Part shown: positions 17,802-27,838 of the stretch, in pieces
How the letters are laid out: each line of letters opens with the position of its first letter
Numbering within the stretch: the stretch's first letter is position 1
NCBI RefSeq assembly: GCF_029936995.1
Contig: NZ_JAPYRE010000003.1
Span: 434,001 to 498,000 of the forward strand
From: Henriciella sp.
GTDB lineage: Bacteria > Pseudomonadota > Alphaproteobacteria > Caulobacterales > Hyphomonadaceae
DNA: 64,000 nt
Direction: 5' to 3'
Program-made: the position numbers and the translations under genes
The notes under the pieces: model-generated
Seen by the model: the letters and a program-made list of their open reading frames with translations, nothing else
The model's database searches: none
What the model was told of the DNA's origin: nothing

Positions 17802-18587
17802 TTGCTTTCCTACCAGCATGGCTTCCACGCCGGAAACAGGGCGGACGTGTTCAAGCACGCCGTCCTGTTCTCGGTTCTGAATGTCGCCGCAGAGGCGGCG
17901 CACCCCTGGCTGTACCTTGAGACCCATGCAGCTGCGGGCGTCTACGATCTGACATCAGCACAGGCTCGCAAGACCGCCGAAGCAGACCAGGGCGTCAGTC
18001 ACCTGCTCGCCATGAAGACACCCCCAGAGCCGCTCGCCCCCTGGCTGGACATGGTGCGGGCGCGCGGCATCAAGTCATATCCCGGCTCACCGGCCATCGG
18101 AGCGCACTGCCTGCGCGAAAAGGACCGGATGATCTTCTTTGAACGCCATCCCGCAGAATATGAAAAGCTTACATCGGCCATATCAGGCGACGACCGGATG
18201 CGGGCCATGAAGGAAGACGGTTATAAAGGCGCGCTCACCCTTCAGCCCCGTCGCAATGAGCGGCTCATGGCCTTCCTCGATCCCAGTTACGAAACCGAAC
18301 GCGATATGGAAGCTCTGGCAGAATGGCTGCCAAGGGCTTTGAAGCGCTGGCCAAAGGCAGCATTCCTTATCTGGCTGCCCCTCTTCCAGGACGAACGTGA
18401 ACTCGAATTCGGTCAGTTCATCTCCAGCCTGGATTATGGTTTCGTCGCCGCCACACACTGGCGCCCGGATTCCGATAAGGATACCGCGCTTGCTGGTTCG
18501 GCCATCATTGGACTTCGCACGACCCCCGCCATGGCCCGCCCGGCTTATGCTATCGGAGAGGCGTTAGACGTCAGCTGGGGGGACTGA
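17802..18587 (+). CDS. rlmJ: 23S rRNA (adenine-2030-N6)-methyltransferase
   Basis: A 261-residue RlmJ-family SAM methyltransferase that makes m6A2030 in 23S rRNA. The N-terminus LSYQHGFHAGNRADVFKHA is the highly conserved family start and fixes the TTG codon at 17802 as initiator. The catalytic motif reads DPSYE (near 160), close to the canonical DPPYE. The start is 3 nt after the M28 peptidase stop, implying co-transcription. The 3' end overlaps the convergent histidine kinase gene by 43 nt. Confidence 0.93.
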   Translation: MLSYQHGFHAGNRADVFKHAVLFSVLNVAAEAAHPWLYLETHAAAGVYDLTSAQARKTAEADQGVSHLLAMKTPPEPLAPWLDMVRARGIKSYPGSPAIGAHCLREKDRMIFFERHPAEYEKLTSAISGDDRMRAMKEDGYKGALTLQPRRNERLMAFLDPSYETERDMEALAEWLPRALKRWPKAAFLIWLPLFQDERELEFGQFISSLDYGFVAATHWRPDSDKDTALAGSAIIGLRTTPAMARPAYAIGEALDVSWGD

Positions 18588-20305
18588 GCGGACGCATCCG
18601 GCAGGCTGGGGGCAACGGAATTCGAGCCCTTCGAGGCCGTGTCACCTGTCATCACGGAAACAGGCAGGACAAGTATCGATGTCGTTCCAACACCCAGCCG
18701 GGACTTGAGCACAATATCGCCGGAAAGAAGACGCGCCAGATGCCGGCAGAGCGTCAGGCCAAGTCCCGTACCACCATACTGGCGGTCGAGGTCGGAATCG
18801 CCCTGATAGAAAGCCTCGAAAACACGTTCAAGCTTGTTCTCCGGAATACCGGGTCCGAAGTCGCGTATCGCTATAAAGGGCTGCCCCTCCGGATTTACGC
18901 CTGCGCGGATAACGACCTTGCAGTCCTCGCGGTTAAACCGGATCGCATTTGTGATGAGATTGATAAGGATCCGCTTGATCGCAGTCTCATCGACATTGAT
19001 CTTGGCCAGCCTCGAAGACACACGTACATCGAAATTGTCGAGCGACGACTTACTCTCAAAGCCCGCTGCCAGTGTGATGGACTCCGTCAGTAGCGATGCT
19101 GTATCGATTTCGGTCGGATTGATAGTGATCCGGTCAAGGCCGACTTTCGAATAGTCGATGATATCGTTGATCAGCTTCAGCAGGTGCGTCCCGCTGCTAT
19201 GAATGTTGTCAGCATATTCGCGGATGTCGGCATCACTCAGGCGAATTTTCGAATCGCCATTCATCAGCTTCGAAAACCCGAGAATGATGTTCATCGGCGT
19301 GCGTAGCTCATGACTCATGGTCGACAGGAAGCGGCTTTTGGCGGCATCTGCCTCCACAGCTTCACGCTGGGCTTCGATCAGTTCGCGCTCACGGGTCTTG
19401 AGAGCTGTAATGTCTGTATGCACCACGACAGCCCCACCACTCCCGGTTTCACGGGTTGAACGCATCAGCCACCGCCCACTTTTCTGCAGGACGGGAATGC
19501 TTTCCTCACCAAGTTCAAACTCGGGATCGCCTGTGCCAAACCAGTTACGGTGGCGAGCATTCGCGATCATGATTTCACGGTCGGCATTGTAGAATGCAAA
19601 GGCGTCGTTTGAGGACTCGATGGCGTCAGCGAGGTTCTCACGGGCTTCGCTGCTATCATGCACAGTACTTACGAGGGACTTCAGCTGCCGGTAGCCATTG
19701 ATGCTGCCGTGTACGAGCGCAGCAAGGAAAACCAGGCTCAACAGCGCGATGGTAAGCGCGTAGTCCCCACCACGGGAGAAGTTGATCACGGTGACCGGGA
19801 TAAGACAGGCAAATGCGAATCGGGCGGTCACTCGCGGAACCGATGACAGCATGCTTGCCAGGCCGGCAGCCATGCCCGCCTGCATCATCCAGATAAAAAA
19901 CAGATGCGCTGTGTCACCTGTGCCACGAAGGAAGAAAGTGGCAGAGCCCCACACAATGCCGATGAAAAGAGCCGCCAGTTCTGCCTTGCGCAGGTAGGAG
20001 CCAGAGACCTTCTCCGGTGGCGGGGCATTGCGTAATCTTGCCCAAGAGGCGATCTGTATCAGCCCCATCAGCAATATCGGCGTATACCAGATAGCAACAT
20101 TGCCGAGCGGGGCTTTCGCGGCAGCACCTACAGCGACAAGAAGGCCATTGAAAATATTGATCAGGCCCATCGCAAGCTGTTGTTTGACAACCAGCACCTG
20201 CTGCTCGCGATATATGCCTTCCTGCAGCGCATTCGCCGGCGGAGGCATACGCTTCCACAGCGCGAAAACACTATCTGAAGGATCGAGATATCTGACCATT
20301 GCCAT
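18545..20305 (-). CDS. Membrane sensor histidine kinase with PAS domain
   Basis: A protein of about 586 residues. The N-terminal half has about six predicted transmembrane segments (LAMGLINIFNGLLVAVGAAA, VAIWYTPILLMGLIQIA, ELAALFIGIVWGSATFFL and others). A PAS-like segment (SNDAFAFYNADREIMIANAR) follows, then HisKA with phospho-acceptor His near 331 (MSHELRTPMN), and HATPase_c with NLITNAIRF, DFGPGIPE and GGTGLGL boxes. There is no receiver domain and no adjacent response regulator, so the partner is unknown. An upstream in-frame extension to 20851 is antisense to the next gene and rejected; ATG 20305 or 20299 or a nearby TTG is the likely start. The 3' end overlaps rlmJ by 43 nt. Confidence 0.85.
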   Translation of the reverse strand: MAMVRYLDPSDSVFALWKRMPPPANALQEGIYREQQVLVVKQQLAMGLINIFNGLLVAVGAAAKAPLGNVAIWYTPILLMGLIQIASWARLRNAPPPEKVSGSYLRKAELAALFIGIVWGSATFFLRGTGDTAHLFFIWMMQAGMAAGLASMLSSVPRVTARFAFACLIPVTVINFSRGGDYALTIALLSLVFLAALVHGSINGYRQLKSLVSTVHDSSEARENLADAIESSNDAFAFYNADREIMIANARHRNWFGTGDPEFELGEESIPVLQKSGRWLMRSTRETGSGGAVVVHTDITALKTRERELIEAQREAVEADAAKSRFLSTMSHELRTPMNIILGFSKLMNGDSKIRLSDADIREYADNIHSSGTHLLKLINDIIDYSKVGLDRITINPTEIDTASLLTESITLAAGFESKSSLDNFDVRVSSRLAKINVDETAIKRILINLITNAIRFNREDCKVVIRAGVNPEGQPFIAIRDFGPGIPENKLERVFEAFYQGDSDLDRQYGGTGLGLTLCRHLARLLSGDIVLKSRLGVGTTSILVLPVSVMTGDTASKGSNSVAPSLPDASAQSPQLTSNASPIA

Positions 20306-20461
20306 ATCCCGATAGGCAAAATTAGTTAATTCTGCGCGAAATACCTTCTCCAATTTGACCTTTCTTGCATTACGGGCCTGCCTTGGGGAATAGAGACCGT
20401 CATCAGCTATTGGTAACAGGTCCAAATTCGATAAATGTAACCTGGTGGCAATAGCGGGCGT

Positions 20462-21751
20462 TTGAGATTGAGTACAAAAAAGACGGTCGGGATTATTGGT
20501 GGGGGCCCAGCGGGGCTGAGCATGGCGCGCATGCTCAGCGAACGTGGATATACACCAACTGTATTCGAAGCGCTTGGGGATGTCGGCGGCAAGTCCTTCA
20601 CCTTCTATCATGGCGAGAACGTCGTGGAGATGGGCACCTGCTACGCTACCTTCTCCCACAAGATTACTAATCAGTGGATGAGAGAACTCGGCATGCCCAT
20701 GTCGCCTCTGGGTGACCAGCGTTTCGATGGGGATGACTTCATGAAGTTCGTGAAGTCCGGCTACGGACCGGCCCTGCCCTTTCAGGTCATGACCTACTGG
20801 AAGGAAAAGCTCCGGCTTGAACGCCAGCTCGCCAGGCCCAATCCCCCCCAATCAGTTATTGATGAGGCCGCCACACCGGTTCAGCAGTGGTTGCAGGCTC
20901 GCCAGCTGGGCAAGATCGAGAACTTCATGCTGCGCTCGACGACAAACATCGCCTACGGGTTCATCGACGAGGTTCCCACTGTCCAGGCCCTGCGCTGGAA
21001 TGACATGAAGCTGATTGTTACCGGCCTGCTCAAACAGCTGAAAATGCCCATCGAAGGCTGGGCAGAATTCTGGCGACGGGTCGCATCTCAACTCGATGTA
21101 CGCCTGAACAGCCGGGTCACTGGCGTCGAACGCCGCACGGACGGGGTGAGCATAGACACAGATGACGGAACAACCCATGCGTTCGATCTCCTCGTCTGCG
21201 CCATACCGCTCGATGAATTCATCAGGATGACGGACGCAAGCGATCTGGAACGGAAGGTTTCCGGATCCGTGGAATGGAATGGCTACACGACCACCCTCGT
21301 CGCCGTGGAGAATTGGTTCGATGATGTACACGTTGAGGCTTTCCGCGAGTCTGTCTTGCCCGGCGCGCCGCGCGGCCAGCTTCTTTCGGCCCGGCGTGAT
21401 GGATATGAAGCCGACCTCGGCGGCACGCTGTACCTGACAGGCCAGTTGAGCGGCGCATATAGCAGTGACGAACTGCAGGAACTCCTGCGTTCGGATATCA
21501 CCAAGCATGGCGGACGCCCGACAAACGTGATCCTGCAGAAGATGTGGAAGTATTTTGCGCAATACAATCCAGATGCAATCCGGGACGGCCTGCTGTCACA
21601 GCTTGAGGAGATACAGGGACAGCAGAGGACCTGGTACACAGGTGCCATCTTCTCCCACGAAGCGGTTTCCCACATCGTCAACTTCAACGCAGAACTGGTG
21701 CAGAAAATGCAGCGGACAGAAGCACCTGTCCCAGCTGCGAACACTACATGA
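20462..21751 (+). CDS. FAD-dependent oxidoreductase resembling polyunsaturated fatty acid isomerase
   Basis: A 429-residue flavoprotein of the amine-oxidase fold. The Rossmann motif GIIGGGPAGLSMARML is at residues 10-25, with the FAD ribose Glu in FEALGDVGGKS. The layout recalls the bacterial linoleate/PUFA isomerase PAI: GGK then YHGENVVEMG near the FAD, AYGFIDEVPT in the middle, and a C-terminal EIQGQQRTWYTGAIFSHE block matching the EGMQGRRNTFYAGE block of PAI. Such enzymes shift double bonds in fatty acids through a transient hydride transfer to FAD. TTG at 20462 or 20468 is the start. The stop overlaps the thioesterase-like gene as ATGA. Family match from memory; substrate unknown. Confidence 0.72.
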   Translation: MRLSTKKTVGIIGGGPAGLSMARMLSERGYTPTVFEALGDVGGKSFTFYHGENVVEMGTCYATFSHKITNQWMRELGMPMSPLGDQRFDGDDFMKFVKSGYGPALPFQVMTYWKEKLRLERQLARPNPPQSVIDEAATPVQQWLQARQLGKIENFMLRSTTNIAYGFIDEVPTVQALRWNDMKLIVTGLLKQLKMPIEGWAEFWRRVASQLDVRLNSRVTGVERRTDGVSIDTDDGTTHAFDLLVCAIPLDEFIRMTDASDLERKVSGSVEWNGYTTTLVAVENWFDDVHVEAFRESVLPGAPRGQLLSARRDGYEADLGGTLYLTGQLSGAYSSDELQELLRSDITKHGGRPTNVILQKMWKYFAQYNPDAIRDGLLSQLEEIQGQQRTWYTGAIFSHEAVSHIVNFNAELVQKMQRTEAPVPAANTT

Positions 21752-22302
21752 ATCTTTTCCTCCGCCTCCTGATGACATTCCTCCGCGCCAGGCTCTCGCG
21801 GGAGCGGCCCGGATTATTCGACATCACCAGGATCCGGTCGCGCGTGATGCTGACAGACCAGGACATGTTCGCCCATATGACGAACAGTCGGTACTTTTCC
21901 TTCAGCGACCTGGCGATCATCAACTACATCATCCGGACCGGCTGCTGGAAGAAATTGCGCAAGCAGGGCTGGTTTCCTGTTGTCTGCTCGGAGACCGTTG
22001 TCTTCTCCCGGATGCTACGCGCCCATCAGGCGTTCGAGATCGAGACACATCTTGTCGGCTGGACAAGCACCTATATCTGCCTGGAGCATCGCTTCACGCG
22101 CAAAAACAAGGAAACGGCACGCGTCCGTATAGTCGCCCGTTTTGCCAGTCGCAGGCAGGAGCGCGTTTCCATGGACGATATTACCCGCCTGCTGGACGTG
22201 GAGACGGCCTCACCGCCACTCGACGAGGCCTATCAGGGCATGATCGCAGACGTCGAAGCCGCCCGCGCCCGAAAGCGCGAAGCAGACTTTGCCAGCGGCT
22301 AA
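21748..22302 (+). CDS. THEM6-like / 4HBT acyl-thioesterase family protein
   Basis: A 184-residue single-domain hot-dog-fold protein. An N-terminal hydrophobic/basic stretch (LFLRLLMTFLRARL) is followed by DITRIRSRVMLTDQDMFAHMTNSRYFSFSDLA, which resembles the D-x-N-x-H-x-NNxxY segment of 4-hydroxybenzoyl-CoA/acyl-CoA thioesterases (the Asp and the helix after it). The rest (VVCSETVVFSRMLRAHQAFEI, WTSTYICLEHRF) fits the beta-sheet of the fold. Translational coupling with the upstream FAD enzyme suggests a joint step on fatty acyl groups. Hydrolytic activity is inferred. Confidence 0.72.
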   Translation: MNLFLRLLMTFLRARLSRERPGLFDITRIRSRVMLTDQDMFAHMTNSRYFSFSDLAIINYIIRTGCWKKLRKQGWFPVVCSETVVFSRMLRAHQAFEIETHLVGWTSTYICLEHRFTRKNKETARVRIVARFASRRQERVSMDDITRLLDVETASPPLDEAYQGMIADVEAARARKREADFASG

Positions 22303-22315
22303 GCCGGCCTTTCGC

Positions 22316-23449
22316 CTATTGGCGCATCATTTCCCGCGAGACGATTACGCGCATGATCTCGTTTGTGCCTTCAAGGATCTGATGAACGCGCAGGTCACGC
22401 ACGATCCGCTCGACTTCGTAGTCAGAGAGATAACCATACCCGCCGTGCAGCTGCAGCGCATCATTGGCGATCCGTGAGCCGGTATCGGTCACGAACCGTT
22501 TGGCCATTGCGCAATACTTGGTGGCATCGCCGGCCTTCGCATCGAGCTTGCTGGCCGCCTCATACAGAAGCGCCCGTGCGGCCGAGAGGTCTGTCTCCAT
22601 GTCGGCGAGCTTGAACTGCGTCGCCTGGAAGTCAGCAATCCGCTGGCCGAACTGCTTGCGCTCTTTCGTATAGTCGACCGCCCGGTCGATCGCGTCCTGT
22701 GAGCCGCCCAAGGAACAGGCCGCAATGTTCAGCCGCCCGCCATCGAGCCCGGCCATGGCATAGCGGAAGCCCTCACCTTCCGGCCCGATCCTGTTTTCAG
22801 CCGGGATGCGTGCATCATCAAAGTTGACCATGGCGGTCGGCTGCGCCCGCCAGCCCATTTTTTCTTCCTTCTTGCCGAAGGAGACGCCCGGCATGTCCTT
22901 CTCCACGACAAAGGCGGAGATGCCACGGGCGCCATCATCGCCGGTGCGTGCCATGACGACATACACATCGGAAAACCCAGCCCCGGAAATGAAAGCCTTG
23001 GCGCCGTTCAGGATATAGTCGTCACCGTCCTTCTTCGCGGATGTCTTCAGGCTCGCCGCATCGGACCCAGCGCCTGGTTCTGTCAGGCAGTAGGAGGCGA
23101 TCAGGTCGACTGCCGTCAGCCGCGGCACGTATTTCGCGCGCAGCGCGTCGCCGCCAAAGCTGTCGATCATCCATGTCGCCATGTTGTGAATGGACAGGAA
23201 CGAAGCATGGCTCACACAGCCACGCGACAGCTGTTCGAAGATCAGCACGGCATCCAGACGGCCAAGTGCCGAACCGCCATGTTCTTCCTTCGTGTAGATG
23301 CCGCCAAAGCCGAGCTCACCCAACGCTTTCAGGACATCGCGATCAAGTGTTCCCTCGCCTTCCCAGCGCGCTGCATTGGGACGCAGGCGATCAAGCGCAA
23401 AGCCCTTCGCCATATCCTGGATCATCACCTGTTCGTCGGTCAGTGCCAT
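22316..23449 (-). CDS. Acyl-CoA dehydrogenase (isobutyryl-CoA dehydrogenase-like)
   Basis: A 377-residue FAD-dependent enzyme of the acyl-CoA dehydrogenase family, which oxidises acyl-CoA to enoyl-CoA and passes electrons to ETF. Family signatures are YCLTEPGAGSDAASL (FAD/substrate loop), GAKAFISGAG, LQLHGGYGYLSDYEVERI and QILEGTNEIMR with the catalytic Glu in LEGT. The compact C-terminus resembles isobutyryl-CoA dehydrogenase, which would fit valine breakdown. GGGAGA about 12 nt upstream of the ATG at 23449 (MALTDEQ) decides the start against ATG 23470, which has no Shine-Dalgarno. It ends 13 nt from the convergent thioesterase-like gene. Confidence 0.88.
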   Translation of the reverse strand: MALTDEQVMIQDMAKGFALDRLRPNAARWEGEGTLDRDVLKALGELGFGGIYTKEEHGGSALGRLDAVLIFEQLSRGCVSHASFLSIHNMATWMIDSFGGDALRAKYVPRLTAVDLIASYCLTEPGAGSDAASLKTSAKKDGDDYILNGAKAFISGAGFSDVYVVMARTGDDGARGISAFVVEKDMPGVSFGKKEEKMGWRAQPTAMVNFDDARIPAENRIGPEGEGFRYAMAGLDGGRLNIAACSLGGSQDAIDRAVDYTKERKQFGQRIADFQATQFKLADMETDLSAARALLYEAASKLDAKAGDATKYCAMAKRFVTDTGSRIANDALQLHGGYGYLSDYEVERIVRDLRVHQILEGTNEIMRVIVSREMMRQ

Positions 23450-23695
23450 GACGTCTATCGTCTCCCGCATATTATGGTTTCATCAGCAACAAGCATATGC
23501 GCTGATTGGTGGGAAGGGCCAGTACTGTAGCTACATGCATGTGGTCATCAGCTCAGGCAGCCCGTTGCCGGTTTCACGCAACATGCGAAAACGCTGCCAT
23601 TAACACAGAAGAGACAAAGCCCCTGCCCGAGCATTCATTCTGTAAGATCAGTCCGCAGGAATGGTCTTAAGAACGAGCGTTTGACCGGCAATAAA

Positions 23696-23771
23696 TGGTG
23701 GGCGGTAACGGGTTCGAACCGCTGACCCTCTCGGTGTAAACGAGATGCTCTACCAACTGAGCTAACCGCCC
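23696..23771 (-). tRNA. tRNA-Val (UAC)
   Basis: The minus strand folds into a full cloverleaf: acceptor GGGCGGT / ACCGCCC, D-arm GCTCAGTTGGTAGAGC, anticodon stem TCTCG/CGAGA around TTTACAC (anticodon UAC), T-arm with GTTCGAAC-type loop, and encoded CCA. 76 nt. It reads GUA and, by wobble, other Val codons. Confidence 0.97.
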
Positions 23772-23814
23772 TATTCAACTCTGCTTTTGCGTGAGCCGGA
23801 CACGAAATGCAAGA

Positions 23815-23842
23815 CGGCCCCTGCCATGATTTGCAGGGGCCG
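23815..23842 (-). terminator. Strong hairpin downstream of lon
   Basis: A 10-bp perfect stem CGGCCCCTGC / GCAGGGGCCG with an 8-nt loop, lying between the lon stop and tRNA-Val. On the minus strand it is followed by TCTTGCATTTC (a modest T content). On the plus strand it is followed by a better run, GGATTTTTAC, so the hairpin may act in both directions. Confidence 0.6.
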
Positions 23843-23896
23843 CCGGATTTTTACTGTTGAACCCGACCGGTCAGAACCGGAAAGGCTGAACATGTT

Positions 23897-26305
23897 CTAG
23901 TGACGAACCGTTTCCCCTGATTCGGAAGATGACGGTTTGCCCGCGAGGCTCGCCTGAAGGGCCGCCTCATCTTCGTCCGACCATTCGATCGGCGCGAGCG
24001 GGCGGGTCAGCGCCCGGGCAAACACTTCATTGATATCCGTCACAGGAACGATCTTGAGACCTTCCTTCACGTTTTCCGGAATCTCGGTGAGATCCTTTTC
24101 ATTCTCTTCCGGGATAAGCACCGTCTTGATGCCGCCACGGAGCGCTGCGAGGAGTTTTTCCTTCAGCCCGCCAATTGGCAGTACGCGGCCCCGCAGGGAA
24201 ACCTCACCGGTCATCGCAACATCGCGGCGCACCGAATTCCCCGTCAGGAGAGAGACGATCGCCGTTGTCATGGCGATACCTGCTGAAGGGCCATCCTTCG
24301 GTGTCGCCCCGTCCGGAACGTGGACGTGAATGTCTGTCGTGTTGAAAGTGCTTGGCTTGATGCCGAGCATGACCGAACGGGAGCGAACCAGTGAGCTGGC
24401 CGCCTGGATCGATTCCTTCATGACATCCCGCAGGTTCCCCGTGACCTTCATATTGCCACGGCCAGGCATCTGGACGGCCTCAATTGTGAGGAGGTCACCA
24501 CCCGTCTCAGTCCAGGCAAGCCCGGTCGCTGCGCCGATCTGGTCTTCTTCATCGGCGAGGCCGAAACGGAATTTCCGCACGCCGGCAAAATCATCCAGAT
24601 TGTCAGGCGTCACCTCAATCACGGTTTCGCCCTGCTGGGTAATCCGGCGAACGGCCTTGCGGGCAAGCCGCGCAAGCTCCCGCTCGAGATTACGCACACC
24701 GGCTTCACGTGTGTAATACCGGATGAGGTCGCGAACGGCCTCTTCCTGAACGATCCACTCGTTTTCCGAAAGCCCGTGATCCTCGCGGATTTTCGGCATC
24801 AGGTGACGGGTGGCAATCTCCAGTTTCTCCGGCTCGGTATAGCCGGCGATACGGATAATCTCCATCCGGTCGAGAAGCGGCTGCGGCATATTGAGCGAGT
24901 TTGCCGTCGTGACAAACATTACATCCGACAGGTCGTAATCGACTTCCAGATAGTGGTCATTGAACGTTGAGTTCTGCGCCGGGTCGAGCACTTCCAGAAG
25001 TGCTGAGGCCGGGTCGCCGCGCATGTCCATGCCCATTTTGTCGACTTCATCGAGCAGGAAGAGCGGATTGCCGCTCTCGGCCTTCTTCATCGACTGGATG
25101 ATGCGGCCCGGCATTGAGCCGATATATGTTCTGCGGTGACCGCGAATCTCGCTCTCGTCGCGCACGCCCCCAAGAGAGACACGGACGAAGTCACGTCCGG
25201 TCGCTTCAGCGATCGAGCGGCCAAGCGACGTCTTGCCAACGCCGGGCGGGCCAACCAGGCACAGGATCGGGCCTTTCATCTTCTGGGTACGCTTTTGCAC
25301 AGCCAGATACTCGATGATGCGTTCCTTGACCTTCTCGAGACCATAGTGATCGGAATCGAGCTGCTGCTCGGCCTTGTCGAGATCGGTCGAGATATCCTTG
25401 CGATGCCCCCACGGCAGCGAGAGAATCCAGTCCAGATAGTTCCGCACGACAGTCGACTCGGCCGACATCGGGCTCATCTGGCGGAGCTTCTTCATCTCCT
25501 GATCGACCTTGGTGCGGGCTTCCTCGCTGAGCGGTGTCTCGCGGATCTTGTCCTCGAGTTCGCTCATCTCATCACGTTCACCTTCGCCAGCGTCACCCAG
25601 TTCGCGCTGAATGGCCTTCATCTGCTCATTCAGGTAATATTCGCGCTGGGTCTTCTCCATCTGGCGCTTGACGCGGTTCTTGATCTTCCGCTCCATCTGC
25701 ATCATGCCCATTTCGCCCTCCATGAGGGAGAACACCTTTTCCAGGCGTTCACGGGCATTCGACATCTCCAGCAGCTCCTGCTTGTCGCTGAGCTTGACCT
25801 GGAGTTGAGATGCGACAGCATCGGCAAGCTTTCCCGCATCGGTAATCTGCGACACGGTCGCGACTGATTCCGGCGGAATCTTGCGGTTCAGCTTGGCGTA
25901 ATTCTCGAACTGGTCGATGACCGCACGGGACAGGGCCTGTACCTCGCCCGTATCACCGGCTTCCGGCTCCACGAGCTCAACCTCGGCGTCGAAATAGCTG
26001 TCACGATCATTGAATTCCACGATACGCGCACGGCTTGAACCTTCGACGAGAACCTTCACCGTTCCGTCCGGCAGCTTCAGCAGCTGCAGGATGGTGGCGA
26101 CCGTCCCGAGTTCGTGAATGTCGTCGGCAGCGGGGTCATCAGTTGACGGGTCTTTCTGAGCGACGAGCATGATCTCGTTCTCGCCCTCATCAACCATCTC
26201 GAGCGCCCGCACGGATTTGTCACGCCCCACGAAAAGCGGCGCAACCATATCGGGAAATACGACAATGTCCCTCAGGGGAAGGACGGGGAGGGTTTGCTTG
26301 GGCAT
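23897..26305 (-). CDS. lon: ATP-dependent protease Lon
   Basis: An 802-residue Lon protease that degrades misfolded and regulatory proteins. The N-terminal LON substrate domain ([15 protein letters not shown] onward) and coiled coil precede an AAA+ module with Walker [12 protein letters not shown] (near 355) and Walker [11 protein letters not shown] (near 418). The C-terminal protease domain has GPSAGIAM with the catalytic Ser (near 674-677) and a Lys in [11 protein letters not shown] (near 717). MPKQTLPV at 26305 is taken as start because AGGAGG lies 7 nt upstream and Lon N-termini begin there; an in-frame extension to 26395 is ignored. The order clpP-clpX-lon on one strand is conserved in bacteria. 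Confidence 0.96.
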   Translation of the reverse strand: MPKQTLPVLPLRDIVVFPDMVAPLFVGRDKSVRALEMVDEGENEIMLVAQKDPSTDDPAADDIHELGTVATILQLLKLPDGTVKVLVEGSSRARIVEFNDRDSYFDAEVELVEPEAGDTGEVQALSRAVIDQFENYAKLNRKIPPESVATVSQITDAGKLADAVASQLQVKLSDKQELLEMSNARERLEKVFSLMEGEMGMMQMERKIKNRVKRQMEKTQREYYLNEQMKAIQRELGDAGEGERDEMSELEDKIRETPLSEEARTKVDQEMKKLRQMSPMSAESTVVRNYLDWILSLPWGHRKDISTDLDKAEQQLDSDHYGLEKVKERIIEYLAVQKRTQKMKGPILCLVGPPGVGKTSLGRSIAEATGRDFVRVSLGGVRDESEIRGHRRTYIGSMPGRIIQSMKKAESGNPLFLLDEVDKMGMDMRGDPASALLEVLDPAQNSTFNDHYLEVDYDLSDVMFVTTANSLNMPQPLLDRMEIIRIAGYTEPEKLEIATRHLMPKIREDHGLSENEWIVQEEAVRDLIRYYTREAGVRNLERELARLARKAVRRITQQGETVIEVTPDNLDDFAGVRKFRFGLADEEDQIGAATGLAWTETGGDLLTIEAVQMPGRGNMKVTGNLRDVMKESIQAASSLVRSRSVMLGIKPSTFNTTDIHVHVPDGATPKDGPSAGIAMTTAIVSLLTGNSVRRDVAMTGEVSLRGRVLPIGGLKEKLLAALRGGIKTVLIPEENEKDLTEIPENVKEGLKIVPVTDINEVFARALTRPLAPIEWSDEDEAALQASLAGKPSSSESGETVRH

Positions 26306-26395
26306 TTCTATGCCTCCTATTGATGCCTGGACCCTGCTCAGCAGCGATCCTGCCGGCGCCCGATCCATATGTGGGCGATTCCGGCTTCTGTCCAA

Positions 26396-26425
26396 AAATG
26401 TGGAGGTTAATGCGCGCCGTTCAAG
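26396..26425 (-). promoter_or_regulatory. Possible heat-shock (sigma-32-like) promoter of lon
   Basis: Minus strand: CTTGAA (26425-26420), a 13-nt spacer, then CCTCCACATTT (26406-26396). This resembles the sigma-32 consensus CTTGAA-N13/14-CCCCATnT with an imperfect -10. It lies about 90 bp before the lon ATG, as expected for a heat-shock gene. Confidence 0.4.
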
Positions 26426-26452
26426 CGGCCTTGCGCAGGCTATCCACCGGGA

Positions 26453-27718
26453 TCAGGACGCTTCGCTCGGCTTTTCCGATTTTGCGTGAACATGCAGCGG
26501 TGCGGCATGGCCTTCCACCACCTCACCGTTGACGACGATCTCCTCGACACCACGCAGGTTCGGCAGCTCGAACATCGTGTCGAGCAGGATACCTTCGAGA
26601 ATGGACCGCAGGCCACGCGCACCCGTCTTGCGGGCAATCGCCTTGCGGGAAACAGCCGTCAGGGCCTCGTCGGTGAAAGTGAGGACGACATCCTCCATGT
26701 CGAAGAGGCGCTGATACTGTTTGAGCAGTGCGTTCTTCGGCTGGGTCAGGATCTCAATCAGGGCATCCTCATCCAGGTCTTCGAGCGTTGCGATGACCGG
26801 CAGGCGACCGATGAATTCCGGGATCAGGCCGTAGCGTTGAAGGTCTTCAGGCTCTACGTCACGCAGCACTTCGCCGACACCGCGTGCATCAGGGTCTTTC
26901 ACATCGGCACCAAAGCCCATGCGGGTGCCTTCACCGCGGGAGGAAATGATCTTGTCCAGCCCGGCAAATGCACCGCCGACGATGAACAGGATATTTGTCG
27001 TGTCGACCTGCAGGAACTCCTGCTGGGGATGCTTGCGTCCGCCTTGTGGCGGCACAGCGGCAACTGTGCCTTCCATGATTTTCAGAAGCGCCTGCTGGAC
27101 ACCCTCGCCCGACACATCGCGTGTTATAGACGGATTGTCGGACTTGCGGGAAATCTTGTCGATCTCGTCGATATAGACGATGCCGCGCTGGGCCCGCTCG
27201 ACATTATAGTCCGCAGACTGAAGCAATTTGAGGACGATGTTCTCGACATCCTCGCCGACATATCCCGCTTCGGTAAGTGTCGTCGCATCTGCCATCGTAA
27301 ACGGCACATCGAGGATACGTGCCAGCGTCTGCGCCAGCAGTGTCTTGCCGCAGCCGGTCGGCCCGACGAGCAGGATATTGGACTTGGAAAGCTCAACCCC
27401 GTCCGAACTCGACGCATGGGAGAGGCGCTTGTAGTGATTGTGAACGGCCACAGACAGGATGCGCTTGGCATAGGCCTGCCCGATGACGTAATCATCCAGG
27501 ACATCACAGATTTCGCGCGGGCTCGGCACACCTTCCTTCGACTTGAAGCCAGCCGCCTTGCTCTCTTCGCGAATAATATCCATGCACAGCTCGACGCACT
27601 CATCGCAGATGAACACGGTTGGCCCGGCAATCAGCTTTTTGACTTCGTGCTGGCTTTTCCCACAGAACGAGCAGTACAGCGTGTTCTTCGAGTCGCCGGA
27701 GCCGTTTTGTTTCGTCAT
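26453..27718 (-). CDS. clpX: ATP-dependent Clp protease ATP-binding subunit ClpX
   Basis: A 421-residue AAA+ unfoldase that feeds substrates to ClpP. The N-terminal zinc-binding domain is CSFC...CDEC (four cysteines, residues about 15-40). Walker A is [12 protein letters not shown] (near 120), Walker B is [10 protein letters not shown] (near 185), and the pore and sensor region has [10 protein letters not shown]. The ClpP-binding loop reads MGF ([10 protein letters not shown]) where the common form is [12 protein letters not shown] at 27718 was chosen as start; the extension to 27784 is not family-like. It lies 120 nt after the clpP stop. Confidence 0.96.
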   Translation of the reverse strand: MTKQNGSGDSKNTLYCSFCGKSQHEVKKLIAGPTVFICDECVELCMDIIREESKAAGFKSKEGVPSPREICDVLDDYVIGQAYAKRILSVAVHNHYKRLSHASSSDGVELSKSNILLVGPTGCGKTLLAQTLARILDVPFTMADATTLTEAGYVGEDVENIVLKLLQSADYNVERAQRGIVYIDEIDKISRKSDNPSITRDVSGEGVQQALLKIMEGTVAAVPPQGGRKHPQQEFLQVDTTNILFIVGGAFAGLDKIISSRGEGTRMGFGADVKDPDARGVGEVLRDVEPEDLQRYGLIPEFIGRLPVIATLEDLDEDALIEILTQPKNALLKQYQRLFDMEDVVLTFTDEALTAVSRKAIARKTGARGLRSILEGILLDTMFELPNLRGVEEIVVNGEVVEGHAAPLHVHAKSEKPSEAS

Positions 27719-27838
27719 GGCTACCTCAATGCTTTCGATCCAATGAACGCACGATTCATGCCGCGCGCGGACCGACACCTTCATCCGATCTTATTTTTTA
27801 AGCCCGCCTGCGCAAGTGCATGCGCTCATCAAGGCAGA

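Noticed and set aside
20306-20851. N-terminal extension of the histidine kinase frame
   Set aside because: It runs antisense through the FAD-enzyme gene and has no signal, membrane or domain pattern.
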